A program made the position numbers and the translations under genes. A stretch of DNA of 64,000 nt from Vreelandella olivaria. Its GTDB lineage: Bacteria > Pseudomonadota > Gammaproteobacteria > Pseudomonadales > Halomonadaceae. A model generated the notes under the pieces. The model had not been told where the DNA came from and made no database searches. It worked only from the letters and a program-made list of their open reading frames with translations. The stretch spans positions 1 through 64,000 of the forward strand of contig NZ_JALPZO010000081.1 in assembly GCF_023507745.1 (NCBI RefSeq). The letters run 5' to 3'. The first letter of the stretch is position 1. Each line of letters starts with the position of its first letter. Of this stretch, positions 37,972 through 46,155 are shown piece after piece.

Positions 37972-38913
37972 ATGCCTATGCCTCTACTTCCTGCTATATC
38001 TCTTCCCTATGCGTTTGATGTCGATCAGCGTTATCCGGTGGATCTTCATATGCACTCAACCGCCTCAGATGGTGCACTAACCCCATCGCAGCTGGTTACC
38101 CTGTGTGCCGAGCGGGGGCTTACCCACATGGCGCTGACCGACCACGACACCATGGATGGGGTGGAAGAGGCTGGCATTGCAGCCCGGCAGATGGGGATAT
38201 GTCTTATCCCTGGTTGTGAGCTGTCCACTCGTTGGCAAGGGATTAATATCCATGTGGTGGCACTAATGCCCGGCGGATTGCAGGGCCCGTTGGTGGCAGG
38301 CTTGGAACAGCAGCGTACGGCACGTATTAAACGTGCGGAAGTGATTGCTGAGCGGTTGGAGAAAGCAGGGTTGAGTAATGCACTTGAAAAAGCCCGCGAG
38401 CAGGCAGGCAGCGATCGTCCCCTTGGGCGGCCGGACTTTGCCCGTGCCTTGGTTGCCGATGGTCTGGTGGCCGACTGGGCTGGGGCATTCAAGCGCTATT
38501 TGGGGAGTGGCAAAAAAGGTGATGTAAAAGCGCTTTGGCCGGAAATCAGTGAGGCGGTGGCTTGGGTTGTGGCCTCTGGTGGCGTGGCAGTACTGGCGCA
38601 TCCATTGCGGCATGGTCTGACCCGTCGCAAACGTGGCCTGTTAATGGATACCTTCCGAGCGGCGGGTGGCCAGGGAGTTGAACTGGTGAGTGGCCAGCAA
38701 AACCCGGACAGTACACGTGATTTAGCGCGTCAGTTAGTCGAACGTGAGTTATATGCCTCTATGGGCAGTGACTTTCATTTTCCCGGTAGCCATGCCGCCC
38801 CCGGTAGTATGAGCTTAATTCCGCGTACTGCCGCGCCGCCTATCTGGCAGCACCCACGGTTAGCACACCTGCGCAACGCACCTGGTGGAGTACTTACCAG
38901 TTATTCCGGCTAA
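37972..38913 (+). CDS. rnm: PHP-domain 5'-3' exoribonuclease (RNase AM, YciV type)
   Basis: A 313-aa cytoplasmic protein with the polymerase/histidinol-phosphatase (PHP) fold. Metal-binding motifs: DLHMHSTASDG, LTDHDTMDG, PGCELSTRW, AHPLRHG and SDFHFPGSH. E. coli YciV (Rnm) trims 5' ends of 5S, 16S and 23S rRNAs and hydrolyses 3',5'-pAp. The first ATG of the pair at 37972/37978 is used; an in-frame GTG at 37897 would add 25 unconserved residues. yciO follows 101 nt downstream, as in E. coli. Confidence 0.9.
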   Translation: MPMPLLPAISLPYAFDVDQRYPVDLHMHSTASDGALTPSQLVTLCAERGLTHMALTDHDTMDGVEEAGIAARQMGICLIPGCELSTRWQGINIHVVALMPGGLQGPLVAGLEQQRTARIKRAEVIAERLEKAGLSNALEKAREQAGSDRPLGRPDFARALVADGLVADWAGAFKRYLGSGKKGDVKALWPEISEAVAWVVASGGVAVLAHPLRHGLTRRKRGLLMDTFRAAGGQGVELVSGQQNPDSTRDLARQLVERELYASMGSDFHFPGSHAAPGSMSLIPRTAAPPIWQHPRLAHLRNAPGGVLTSYSG

Positions 38914-39014
38914 GTGGGTAGGAGGCTGCCAAGGGTGTCAGCTATGCTGATAGGCAGAGTGGGGACGATGCGTAACTCAATGGAAGATTATGTGCCCTCG
39001 GGCAGGAGCAAGCG

Positions 39015-39638
39015 ATGAGCCAATATTTTCAGATTCATCCAGAAAATCCACAAAAGCGTCTGATTGATCAGGCGACGGAAATTATTCGTCGGGGCGGAGT
39101 TGTCGCCTACCCCACTGATTCTGGCTATGCGTTGGGCTGTCATCTGGGCGAAAAGAAAGCGATTGAGAAAATAAAGTGGCTGCGCTCATTGGATGATAAG
39201 CACAACTTTACGCTGGTGTGCTCTGATCTGTCTGAGATCGGTACCTACGCGAAAGTGGATAATGCCGTGTTCCGGCTGCTAAAGGCGCATACCCCCGGTC
39301 CGTACACCTATATTCTGGACGCCACTACCGAAGTACCGCGCCTACTGCTACATCCTAAGCGTCGCTCTATCGGTGTCCGAGTACCTGATCACCGTATCAC
39401 CCATGCGCTGCTGCAAGCCTTGGGGGAGCCGCTGATGAGTGTGACGCTGATCCCGGTTGGCGAGCAACTGCCTATGAGCGAACCTGAGGTGATCCGCGAA
39501 CGTTTTGGTGCCCACCTCGATCTGATTATTGATGGCGGTGCCTGCCACTTGGACCCGACCAGTGTGATTGATCTACGTGAACTGCCGCCCAAAATCGTTC
39601 GGGAGGGCCGCGGGGATATTTCGCCGTTTACCAGCTAA
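39015..39638 (+). CDS. yciO: YciO, Sua5/YrdC-family protein
   Basis: A 207-aa YrdC-fold protein. GGVVAYPTDSGYALGCHL and KHNFTLVCSDLSEI correspond to the nucleotide/RNA-binding face of the family; the TDSGYALGC form (instead of TDTVYGLG) marks the YciO branch rather than TsaC/Sua5, which makes threonylcarbamoyl-AMP for t6A37. The role of YciO itself is poorly defined. A CAGGAG site precedes the ATG. Likely read with rnm; a strong terminator follows. Confidence 0.92.
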   Translation: MSQYFQIHPENPQKRLIDQATEIIRRGGVVAYPTDSGYALGCHLGEKKAIEKIKWLRSLDDKHNFTLVCSDLSEIGTYAKVDNAVFRLLKAHTPGPYTYILDATTEVPRLLLHPKRRSIGVRVPDHRITHALLQALGEPLMSVTLIPVGEQLPMSEPEVIRERFGAHLDLIIDGGACHLDPTSVIDLRELPPKIVREGRGDISPFTS

Positions 39639-39654
39639 TCGCTACTCTCACCTT

Positions 39655-39693
39655 AAAAGCCCTTGGGGATTTTTAGTCCCCAGGGCTTTTTTT
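39655..39693 (+). terminator. Terminator of rnm-yciO
   Basis: A 14-bp stem with one bulged T (AAAAGCCCTTGGGGA 39655-39669 with TCCCCAGGGCTTTT 39677-39690), then T-rich sequence, 16 nt after the yciO stop. Confidence 0.85.
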
Positions 39694-39879
39694 ATAGTCA
39701 TGGAAAAGCAAAGTTGGCAGATAAGAACACGCCGTGAATGGATAATGCCGGTATATTATTTTGATTGATCAATAAAAATAAAATATGATGAAAATTTGCA
39801 TTTACTATAACAAGGTGTGATTGATTGGCGAGCATAAGGCTCGTATTTAATGGGATTGGCAAACACAGGAGACTGCTTA

Positions 39880-40656
39880 ATGACAACGCTTAATTATCGT
39901 AAGACTGTTACCGTGGCGACTATGACAGGCTGTTTACTATTGCCACTGGCTGGTCAGTCAATGGCTGATGACCATGCTGGGTGTGCGCAGGCAGAATATG
40001 CGATGGGTTTGCGTTATCAGCAGCAGTCAGCCGAAATTATTGCTTTACAACGCCAAGGGTTTGAGCTGGCTACCTATCGCCTTGCAGAGCAGATCGAAGA
40101 GTATGATGGCAGTGCGGATTTAGCCATTATTACTGACCTGGACGAGACCGTCATTGATAACAGTGCCTTATTGGTTCGTGACATGCAGGCCTGTCACGAT
40201 TTTACTGCTTGGGATACGTGGCTGCATTGGGAGCGTGAAGGCGAGCCAACGCTGATTCCTGGTGCGAAGGAATTTCTGGAATACGCTGATGAGCAGGGGG
40301 TAGCGATCTACTATGTGTCTGATCGTTACGAAGAAAATAAACAACACACTTTGGATACTCTGGAAGCATTGCAGCTTCCCCAGGTTTCTGAAGAGCGTGT
40401 GATGCTGTTAGGACCACCCAAGACTGAGCGTCGCGCTATCGTGGCCGATCAGTATACTCTTGTTATGCAATTGGGTGATACGCTGCATGACTTTGCAGGT
40501 GAATTTGCGGGAGCCGACCTGGAAGAGCAGCGTGCGCTGGTGAATGACCATGCAGAGCGCTTTGGCCACGACTGGATTGTTTTCCCCAATGCAACCTATG
40601 GAAGCTGGAGTGAGGCAGATCTGGAGGCTTGGGAAGCACCTTTCGAAGAGGAATAA
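39880..40656 (+). CDS. Secreted HAD acid phosphatase (class B/C, e(P4)-like)
   Basis: A 258-aa periplasmic or secreted phosphomonoesterase. Signal peptide of about 29 residues (cleavage near GQSMA before DDHAG). The mature part begins with the family-typical CAQAEYAMGLRYQQQSAE region. The DDDD-type nucleophile motif is ITDLDETVIDNS (Asp86, Asp88), with YVSDRYEEN as motif II. Related to lipoprotein e(P4)/class C phosphatases that release phosphate from nucleotides, but without a lipobox cysteine at the cleavage site, so probably soluble. An AGGAG site precedes the ATG at 39880; an upstream ATG at 39850 would spoil the signal peptide. Phosphate-related genes lie 2 kb downstream. Confidence 0.88.
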   Translation: MTTLNYRKTVTVATMTGCLLLPLAGQSMADDHAGCAQAEYAMGLRYQQQSAEIIALQRQGFELATYRLAEQIEEYDGSADLAIITDLDETVIDNSALLVRDMQACHDFTAWDTWLHWEREGEPTLIPGAKEFLEYADEQGVAIYYVSDRYEENKQHTLDTLEALQLPQVSEERVMLLGPPKTERRAIVADQYTLVMQLGDTLHDFAGEFAGADLEEQRALVNDHAERFGHDWIVFPNATYGSWSEADLEAWEAPFEEE

Positions 40657-40725
40657 GGTGGCGTACATCTACGCAGGCTACAAATGTGCCCAGGCTACTT
40701 GCCTGGGTCATTGTCACTGGTCGTT

Positions 40726-41577
40726 TTACGTGGGGGCTTCACTCTCTTCATCCAACCACGTACCGCAGCGAAGACAGTAGCGTGCGCGCTTCTCATGTCG
40801 GTCATGCCCACATCCAGGGCAGGCTTCCTCCGAGTAGCGATCCTGGCGTATCGAGCGAATGACCTGGGCAGAAAAGACTCCGGTGGGCACAGCGATAATT
40901 GAGTAGCCAATCAGCATTAATACCACTGTGATGGCTTTCCCCAATGGAGTGGCGGGCACGATATCGCCGTAACCTACGGTGGTCATGCTGACAATGGCCC
41001 AATAAATCGAAATGGGAATGCTGGTAAAGCCTGACTCCGGTGACTCAATGGTATACATCAAAGCAGCAAACAGCGTCACTACCATCAGAATGCTGCTGAA
41101 GAACAGCAGGATTTGTCGCAGACTGCGCTTTAACGCATCCAGCAATAAGCGCCCTTCACCCACAAACTCCATCAGTCGCAGGATGCGGAAAATACGTAGT
41201 ACCCGCAGCAGGCGAACAATCACCAATGCATGGGCCCCTGGCACCAGGAGCACCAGCCAGGTCGGCAGGATGGCAATAAGATCCACTAAGCCGTAAAAGC
41301 TTTTGAGATAGAGATATGGGCGCTCTAAGCAGTAAATCCTCACGACAAGCTCAATACTGAAGAGCAACGTAAATGCCCACTCCAAATAGAAGAAAATATG
41401 CCCATAGTGCGCAGCGTACGCTTCCACCGTGCCCAGCATGATCACTGCCACACTCATTAAAATGGCCACAATCAGGGCCAGATCAAACGCCTTTGCGCCA
41501 AGCGTGTCGGACTCGAAGATAATATGGAAAAGCCGCGTGCGTACTCCCTCTGCGCCGGGCGCCAAATGAGTGCTCAT
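40726..41577 (-). CDS. Voltage-gated potassium channel with C-terminal zinc ribbon
   Basis: A 283-aa six-helix channel subunit. S4 has five Arg at every third position (122, 125, 128, 131, 134 in VIVRLLRVLRIFRILRLM), the selectivity filter is TTVGYGD (199-205) between the pore helix and S6, and a charged linker follows. The C-terminal tail has a CPGCG...YCLRCG pair (Cys253, 256, 268, 271), a probable zinc ribbon, instead of an RCK domain. It probably conducts K+ outward or sets membrane voltage. The ATG at 41575-41577 is used; a TTG four codons upstream is possible. It ends the CYTH-channel minus-strand pair. Confidence 0.9.
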   Translation of the reverse strand: MSTHLAPGAEGVRTRLFHIIFESDTLGAKAFDLALIVAILMSVAVIMLGTVEAYAAHYGHIFFYLEWAFTLLFSIELVVRIYCLERPYLYLKSFYGLVDLIAILPTWLVLLVPGAHALVIVRLLRVLRIFRILRLMEFVGEGRLLLDALKRSLRQILLFFSSILMVVTLFAALMYTIESPESGFTSIPISIYWAIVSMTTVGYGDIVPATPLGKAITVVLMLIGYSIIAVPTGVFSAQVIRSIRQDRYSEEACPGCGHDRHEKRARYCLRCGTWLDEESEAPT

Positions 41578-41607
41578 GGTGTCATCCAAAAGTGGGCTGA
41601 ACGCTCA

Positions 41608-42495
41608 CTAGCGTAGCGCGGTTTGAGACGCCAGGCGATGGGCGAGCATTAACGCGGCATGGCCGTAGGCGGCACTTGGCAGACCATGTGCGCTGAGCTC
41701 TTTAGGAAGCTGCTGCGCAACAGGGCGCAGGTCATCATCTAATTGCGGGTGTATTGCGAGCTGGCTTAGCGCCTGCTGGGCAACGCGTAAGTGCTCATGC
41801 TGGCCACTGTCGTGATAGGCATCCAGTGCGACAGTTGCCCGGTGTAACCACTCCATGGCAGTCGTTGCTGTGGGGAGTGGCCACCGTTTGGCGGCCAGTG
41901 AGTTACCGCGTGCGGCTTTACTGGTGTCGGACGGGCGCAGTGGTACCTGTTCCGCCAAATGCAGGGCCAGCGACCAGAGGGCTTCTGGCTGGCCCATTTT
42001 TAATTCCAGCTCCAACTCACAGATAGGGACTTGTGCGCCGCCAGTTACGATTTCGCCTTCATCCAGGACCATTTCAATAAGGCTTTCCTGCCACTCAATT
42101 TTCCAGCCTCTTCGGGTGAAGTCAGTATTCAGGGTGGGAGTTAGATGTGTAATAGCGGCTCCAAGCCTACCCTGAAAGGGGGGCAGTTCGCTTAGGGCTT
42201 GCTGATCAATGTGCAGGGAGGGAACCTGCCACTCCCACTCTTGTCGGCTGGACATGCCACCACCGCCCTGGCCTGCCGTTTTGACGGTCTGCACGATCAC
42301 ATCACCCGCCTGGCGTAATCGAACGGCAACCCTTGCATTGGCCAGGTCGTCGGTAGGTGTGTCGAAATAGGTGTTGGATAAATGCTGTTCCAGATGTGGA
42401 GCGGCAGCCAGTATAGGGTGGCTAAGGAGTATCGTCAGATACTCAGTGGCGAGAGCCAACTTAAGCTCCACTTCTATTGGTGATGCGATTTCCAT
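41608..42495 (-). CDS. CYTH-domain inorganic triphosphatase (YgiF-like)
   Basis: A 295-aa protein. The N-terminal CYTH domain begins with the EVELKL (ExExK) metal/triphosphate signature at residues 8-13, with YFDTP, RVAVRLRQAG and ELELELK further on. A helical C-terminal region (residues ~210-295) resembles a shortened CHAD domain. E. coli YgiF (433 aa) hydrolyses tripolyphosphate. It is divergent from the DUF47-PiT pair (136-nt gap), which suggests a phosphate-metabolism role, and lies 30 nt upstream of the channel gene on the same strand. Confidence 0.87.
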   Translation of the reverse strand: MEIASPIEVELKLALATEYLTILLSHPILAAAPHLEQHLSNTYFDTPTDDLANARVAVRLRQAGDVIVQTVKTAGQGGGGMSSRQEWEWQVPSLHIDQQALSELPPFQGRLGAAITHLTPTLNTDFTRRGWKIEWQESLIEMVLDEGEIVTGGAQVPICELELELKMGQPEALWSLALHLAEQVPLRPSDTSKAARGNSLAAKRWPLPTATTAMEWLHRATVALDAYHDSGQHEHLRVAQQALSQLAIHPQLDDDLRPVAQQLPKELSAHGLPSAAYGHAALMLAHRLASQTALR

Positions 42496-42631
42496 GATCT
42501 TAGCTACCTTTAAATTGTGACATTTAGGTTAAATTTTAATGACATTATGAACTTTTCATGACGGCGGCGGGCGCACTCTTTATACTGGCGCCGCCATTTC
42601 CAGGCTTCACGAAAACAGGCTTAAAGGCTAT

Positions 42632-43312
42632 ATGGTTACCTCCAACCCTTTTTCCTCGATGTTTGGCCGCTCGCCATTCCAGCCGCTGCTGGCCCACATC
42701 GTTAAGGCCAATGAATGCGCCGATCAATTATTACCTTTCTTTGAGGCATCGCTTGCCGGTGACTGGGATCGCGCTGCTGAACTGCGCGAAACCGTTACCC
42801 GTTTGGAGCATGAGGCGGATGTACTCAAGACGGAATTGCGGCTCAATCTACCCAATACCATGTTTTTGCCCGTGTCTCGTTCTGACCTGCTTGATCTGAT
42901 CAGTGTACAGGACAAGATTGCCAATAAGGTGCGCGATATTACGGGCATTATGCTGGGGCGTAAAATGCGTGTGCCCAACGAACTGGCTGGGTTAATGCGC
43001 GATTATATCGCCACGAGTGTGGCATGCGTCGCGCAAGCCCGACAGGCGCTGGAAGAGCTCAAAGAGCTATTGGAGTCAGGTTTTGGGCGTAATGTCTCTG
43101 ATGTCATGCAGAAAATGATCCGCGAACTGCATACCCTAGAACATCAGGCTGATGCTCAACAGGTGGCTATTCGCCGCCAATTGTTTGAGCTTGAAAGCCA
43201 ACTGCCGCCAGTGGATGTGATCTTTCTTTACAAGATCATTGAGTGGGTGGGCGAATTATCTGACCGCGCTGAGCGCGTGGGTAGCCGTTTGCAGATTTTG
43301 ACAGCGCGCTAA
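42632..43312 (+). CDS. PhoU-like DUF47 (TIGR00153) Pit accessory protein
   Basis: A 226-aa all-helical protein of the DUF47 family, structurally like PhoU. The start SNPFSSMFGRSPFQPLLAHI and the conserved helix EHEADVLKTELRLNL (repeated as LEHQADAQQVAIRRQL) are typical. It is 10 nt upstream of the PiT transporter, with which this family is almost always paired, and probably controls its activity. The ATG at 42632 gives the normal length. Confidence 0.93.
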   Translation: MVTSNPFSSMFGRSPFQPLLAHIVKANECADQLLPFFEASLAGDWDRAAELRETVTRLEHEADVLKTELRLNLPNTMFLPVSRSDLLDLISVQDKIANKVRDITGIMLGRKMRVPNELAGLMRDYIATSVACVAQARQALEELKELLESGFGRNVSDVMQKMIRELHTLEHQADAQQVAIRRQLFELESQLPPVDVIFLYKIIEWVGELSDRAERVGSRLQILTAR

Positions 43313-43322
43313 GGGGAACTTA

Positions 43323-44588
43323 ATGCTGATTATTGCCCAGCACGGTGAGGTTTTTATTATCCTGGCCTGTCTTTTCGGCTTTTTTATGGCGTGGGGGGTC
43401 GGTGCCAATGATGTGGCGAACGCCATGGGGACCTCGGTAGGGTCCAAAGCGATCACCATCAAACAGGCGATTTTGATTGCTGTCGTCTTTGAATTCCTGG
43501 GGGCCTGGCTCGCCGGTGGTGAAGTAACCGCAACGATTCGTGGTGGTATCGTTGACCCTGATTTGTTTGTGGATGAACCCCAGCTACTGGTCTATGGCAT
43601 GCTGTCGGCGTTGTTGGCGGCGGCCATTTGGCTCATGGTGGCATCGGCCAAAGGGTGGCCTGTCTCCACCACCCACTCTATCGTGGGGGCCATTGTGGGA
43701 TTTGGTGCTGTTGGTGTTGGGATGGAGGCGGTTGCCTGGGGAAGTGTTGGTACCATCGCGTCCAGTTGGGTTGTATCGCCCTTGCTGGCGGGCACCATTG
43801 CTTTCGTGCTGTTTAAATCCGTTCACCATCTGATTTTCGAGAACAAAGACCCGTTTCTGGCCGCCAAGCGCTATGTGCCTGCCTACACGTTCCTTGTGGG
43901 CTTTATTGTAGCGATGGTTACTTTGACGAAAGGTTTAACGCATGTTGGGCTGGACCTTACCTTTGCGCAGAGCTTCCTGTTCTCTGTGGCCATTGGGGTA
44001 GCGGTTGCAGTGCTTGGCTTTGTCATGCAGCGCCGTATTCGCTATGTGCAGAGTGCGAGTGATCATTTTGGTTATGCCAATGTTGAGCGCGTCTTTGGTG
44101 TTCTGATGGTGTTCACTGCCTGTGCAATGGCATTTGCTCACGGTTCCAATGATGTTGCCAATGCCGTTGGTCCACTGGCTGCGGTGATCAGTGTGGTGCG
44201 TAGTGAAGGCATGATTAACGGTGCCACTCTGGTGCCTTGGTGGGTGCTCGTGCTCGGCGGCGGTGGGATTGTGGCCGGTCTGGTTACCTATGGTCATAAA
44301 GTGATCGCGACGGTGGGTACGGGGATTACAGAGTTGACGCCCAGCCGTGGTTTTGCCGCCACCCTTGCGGCAGCAACAACCGTTGTGCTGGCCTCGGGCA
44401 CCGGCTTGCCCATTTCCACCACCCACACTCTGGTGGGGGCTGTTTTGGGGGTAGGCTTGGCACGTGGGATGGCAGCACTCAATCTTCAGGTCATCGTTAC
44501 GATCGTGATGTCCTGGCTAATCACGCTGCCCGCAGGGGCTGGCCTTGCCATTCTCTTCTTCTTTATGTTTAAAGGTATGTTTGGTTAA
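43323..44588 (+). CDS. pit: Low-affinity inorganic phosphate transporter (PiT family)
   Basis: A 421-aa inner-membrane symporter with 10-11 hydrophobic segments in two related halves. The duplicated PiT signatures are GVGANDVANAMGTSVGSKAI near the N-terminus and AHGSNDVANAVGPLAAV in the second half, each with STTHS/STTHT motifs (WPVSTTHSIVGAIVG; LPISTTHTLVGAVLG). It imports phosphate with H+ or Na+. Coupled to the DUF47 gene upstream; a strong terminator follows. Confidence 0.95.
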   Translation: MLIIAQHGEVFIILACLFGFFMAWGVGANDVANAMGTSVGSKAITIKQAILIAVVFEFLGAWLAGGEVTATIRGGIVDPDLFVDEPQLLVYGMLSALLAAAIWLMVASAKGWPVSTTHSIVGAIVGFGAVGVGMEAVAWGSVGTIASSWVVSPLLAGTIAFVLFKSVHHLIFENKDPFLAAKRYVPAYTFLVGFIVAMVTLTKGLTHVGLDLTFAQSFLFSVAIGVAVAVLGFVMQRRIRYVQSASDHFGYANVERVFGVLMVFTACAMAFAHGSNDVANAVGPLAAVISVVRSEGMINGATLVPWWVLVLGGGGIVAGLVTYGHKVIATVGTGITELTPSRGFAATLAAATTVVLASGTGLPISTTHTLVGAVLGVGLARGMAALNLQVIVTIVMSWLITLPAGAGLAILFFFMFKGMFG

Positions 44589-44639
44589 AAGACGGGGCTC
44601 ACCCTGCTGTAGTAGTACGCCATGGCTTAACCTATAGCG

Positions 44640-44680
44640 CAGCGGCACCTTCTTTGCACAAGAAGGTGCCGCTGTTTTTT
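44640..44680 (+). terminator. Terminator of DUF47-pit
   Basis: A perfect 15-bp stem (CAGCGGCACCTTCTT 44640-44654 with AAGAAGGTGCCGCTG 44660-44674), TGCAC loop, and six T. Confidence 0.92.
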
Positions 44681-44736
44681 GTGCTCTGTTAAAGTAATCT
44701 CGTTACTCTTATTCACCTGCTGCCGGAGAGCGGCCC

Positions 44737-46053
44737 TTGGACACACGCTTCCCTTTTGTTGATTGGTTTCGTAACGCATCCCCTTATATTAACGCACACC
44801 GGGGGCGAACCTTTGTCATCCTCATCGAAGGTGAAGCGATGGCGTCTGGCCGAGGAGAGCAGCTCATCCAGGATTTGGCGCTACTGCATACGCTGGGTGT
44901 GCGTCTGGTGGTAGTGTTTGGTATTCGTCCTCAGGTACATGAAGCCTTAACCGCCGCTGGTGTGGAGCCAACCCGCGTGGATGGCCGCTGGGTGGCTGAC
45001 CGTTCGGTGATGGCCCATGTGGAGCAGGTGGCTGCCCATCAGCGGCTATGGCTTGAAGCCCGGTTGTCACTGGGGCTACCCAGCACGCCGCTGCATGGCG
45101 TAGAGCTCAGTGTCATTTCGGGTAATCTGGTGACCGCCAAACCCTTAGGCGTGCGCGAAGGTGTCGATTTTGACCATAGCGGTGAGGTGCGCCGGGTACG
45201 CGCCAACGCCATTGAAGGGTTATTGGAAAAAGGCTCATTGGTGCTACTGCCGCCACTGGGCTTCTCCAGCACCGGTGAAGTCTTTGATTTGGATGCCTCC
45301 GAAGTGGCCCAGCACGCTGCGGTAGCGCTTAAGGCTGATAAGCTGATTTTACTGGGCGAATCGGATGGGCTGGAGGATGAAAAAGGGGCACTGTTACGCC
45401 AGCTTTCCCCTGCTGAGGCCGAACCGCGCCTGCAAAGCGCTGCCCCTGGAAGCGAATTAGCCCGCCATCTTAACGCTGCCTGTACAGCTGCCCGTAAAGG
45501 GGTGGCACGCACCCACCTGCTTTCCTGGCGCAACCACGATGCGCTACTTGGAGAGCTGTTTACCCGCGATGGTGTGGGCACCATGATTACCCAGCACCGT
45601 TACGAGCAATTACGCCCAGCCACGCTCAATGATGTGGCAGGTTTGTTGGAACTGCTCGAACCACTCGAACACCGTGGCATGCTGGTGGCCCGCTCCCGAG
45701 AGCGTCTGGAGCATGAAATCGACGACTACATGGTCATCGAGCGTGACGGTATGGTGATTGGCTGTGCCGCGCTGCATGTCTTTCCTGGCACCACTGTGGG
45801 TGAGCTGGCCTGTGTTGCGGTACACAGCAATTACCGTGGCGGTGAGCGGGGCGAGCGCCTGGTGGAGGCGTTAGAGCGCCGTGCCCGGCAGCAGGGGCTA
45901 TCCGAGATGTTTGTGCTTACCACACATACGGCTCACTGGTTTGTGGAGCGCGGCTTTCGCACCGCCAGCCTGGAGGATCTTCCACCCCTCAAACGGGAAA
46001 CCTATAACCACGCCCGTAAATCCAAGGTGCTGGTGAAAACACTGGGAGGATAA
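44737..46053 (+). CDS. argA: Amino-acid N-acetyltransferase (N-acetylglutamate synthase)
   Basis: A 438-aa first enzyme of arginine synthesis. The N-terminal amino-acid-kinase-like domain (INAHRGRTFVI; LLHTLGVRLVVVFG) binds arginine for feedback inhibition; the C-terminal GNAT domain (GCAALHVF; ELACVAVHSNYRGGERGERL; FVLTTHTAHWFVERGF) binds acetyl-CoA. It aligns end to end with E. coli ArgA (443 aa), finishing NHARKSKVLVKTL. The start is TTG at 44737 with a CCGGAGAG site upstream. It lies alone between a terminator and the ycaO gene. Confidence 0.96.
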   Translation: MDTRFPFVDWFRNASPYINAHRGRTFVILIEGEAMASGRGEQLIQDLALLHTLGVRLVVVFGIRPQVHEALTAAGVEPTRVDGRWVADRSVMAHVEQVAAHQRLWLEARLSLGLPSTPLHGVELSVISGNLVTAKPLGVREGVDFDHSGEVRRVRANAIEGLLEKGSLVLLPPLGFSSTGEVFDLDASEVAQHAAVALKADKLILLGESDGLEDEKGALLRQLSPAEAEPRLQSAAPGSELARHLNAACTAARKGVARTHLLSWRNHDALLGELFTRDGVGTMITQHRYEQLRPATLNDVAGLLELLEPLEHRGMLVARSRERLEHEIDDYMVIERDGMVIGCAALHVFPGTTVGELACVAVHSNYRGGERGERLVEALERRARQQGLSEMFVLTTHTAHWFVERGFRTASLEDLPPLKRETYNHARKSKVLVKTLGG

Positions 46054-46155
46054 TCCCCAAGACGAAGCGGGTGAAAAACTGGATAATGGGCCGCAATTCG
46101 CCTGCCAGCCTATATTTTAATGCTCAGGCACATACATTACCCCGGACACCCGCTC

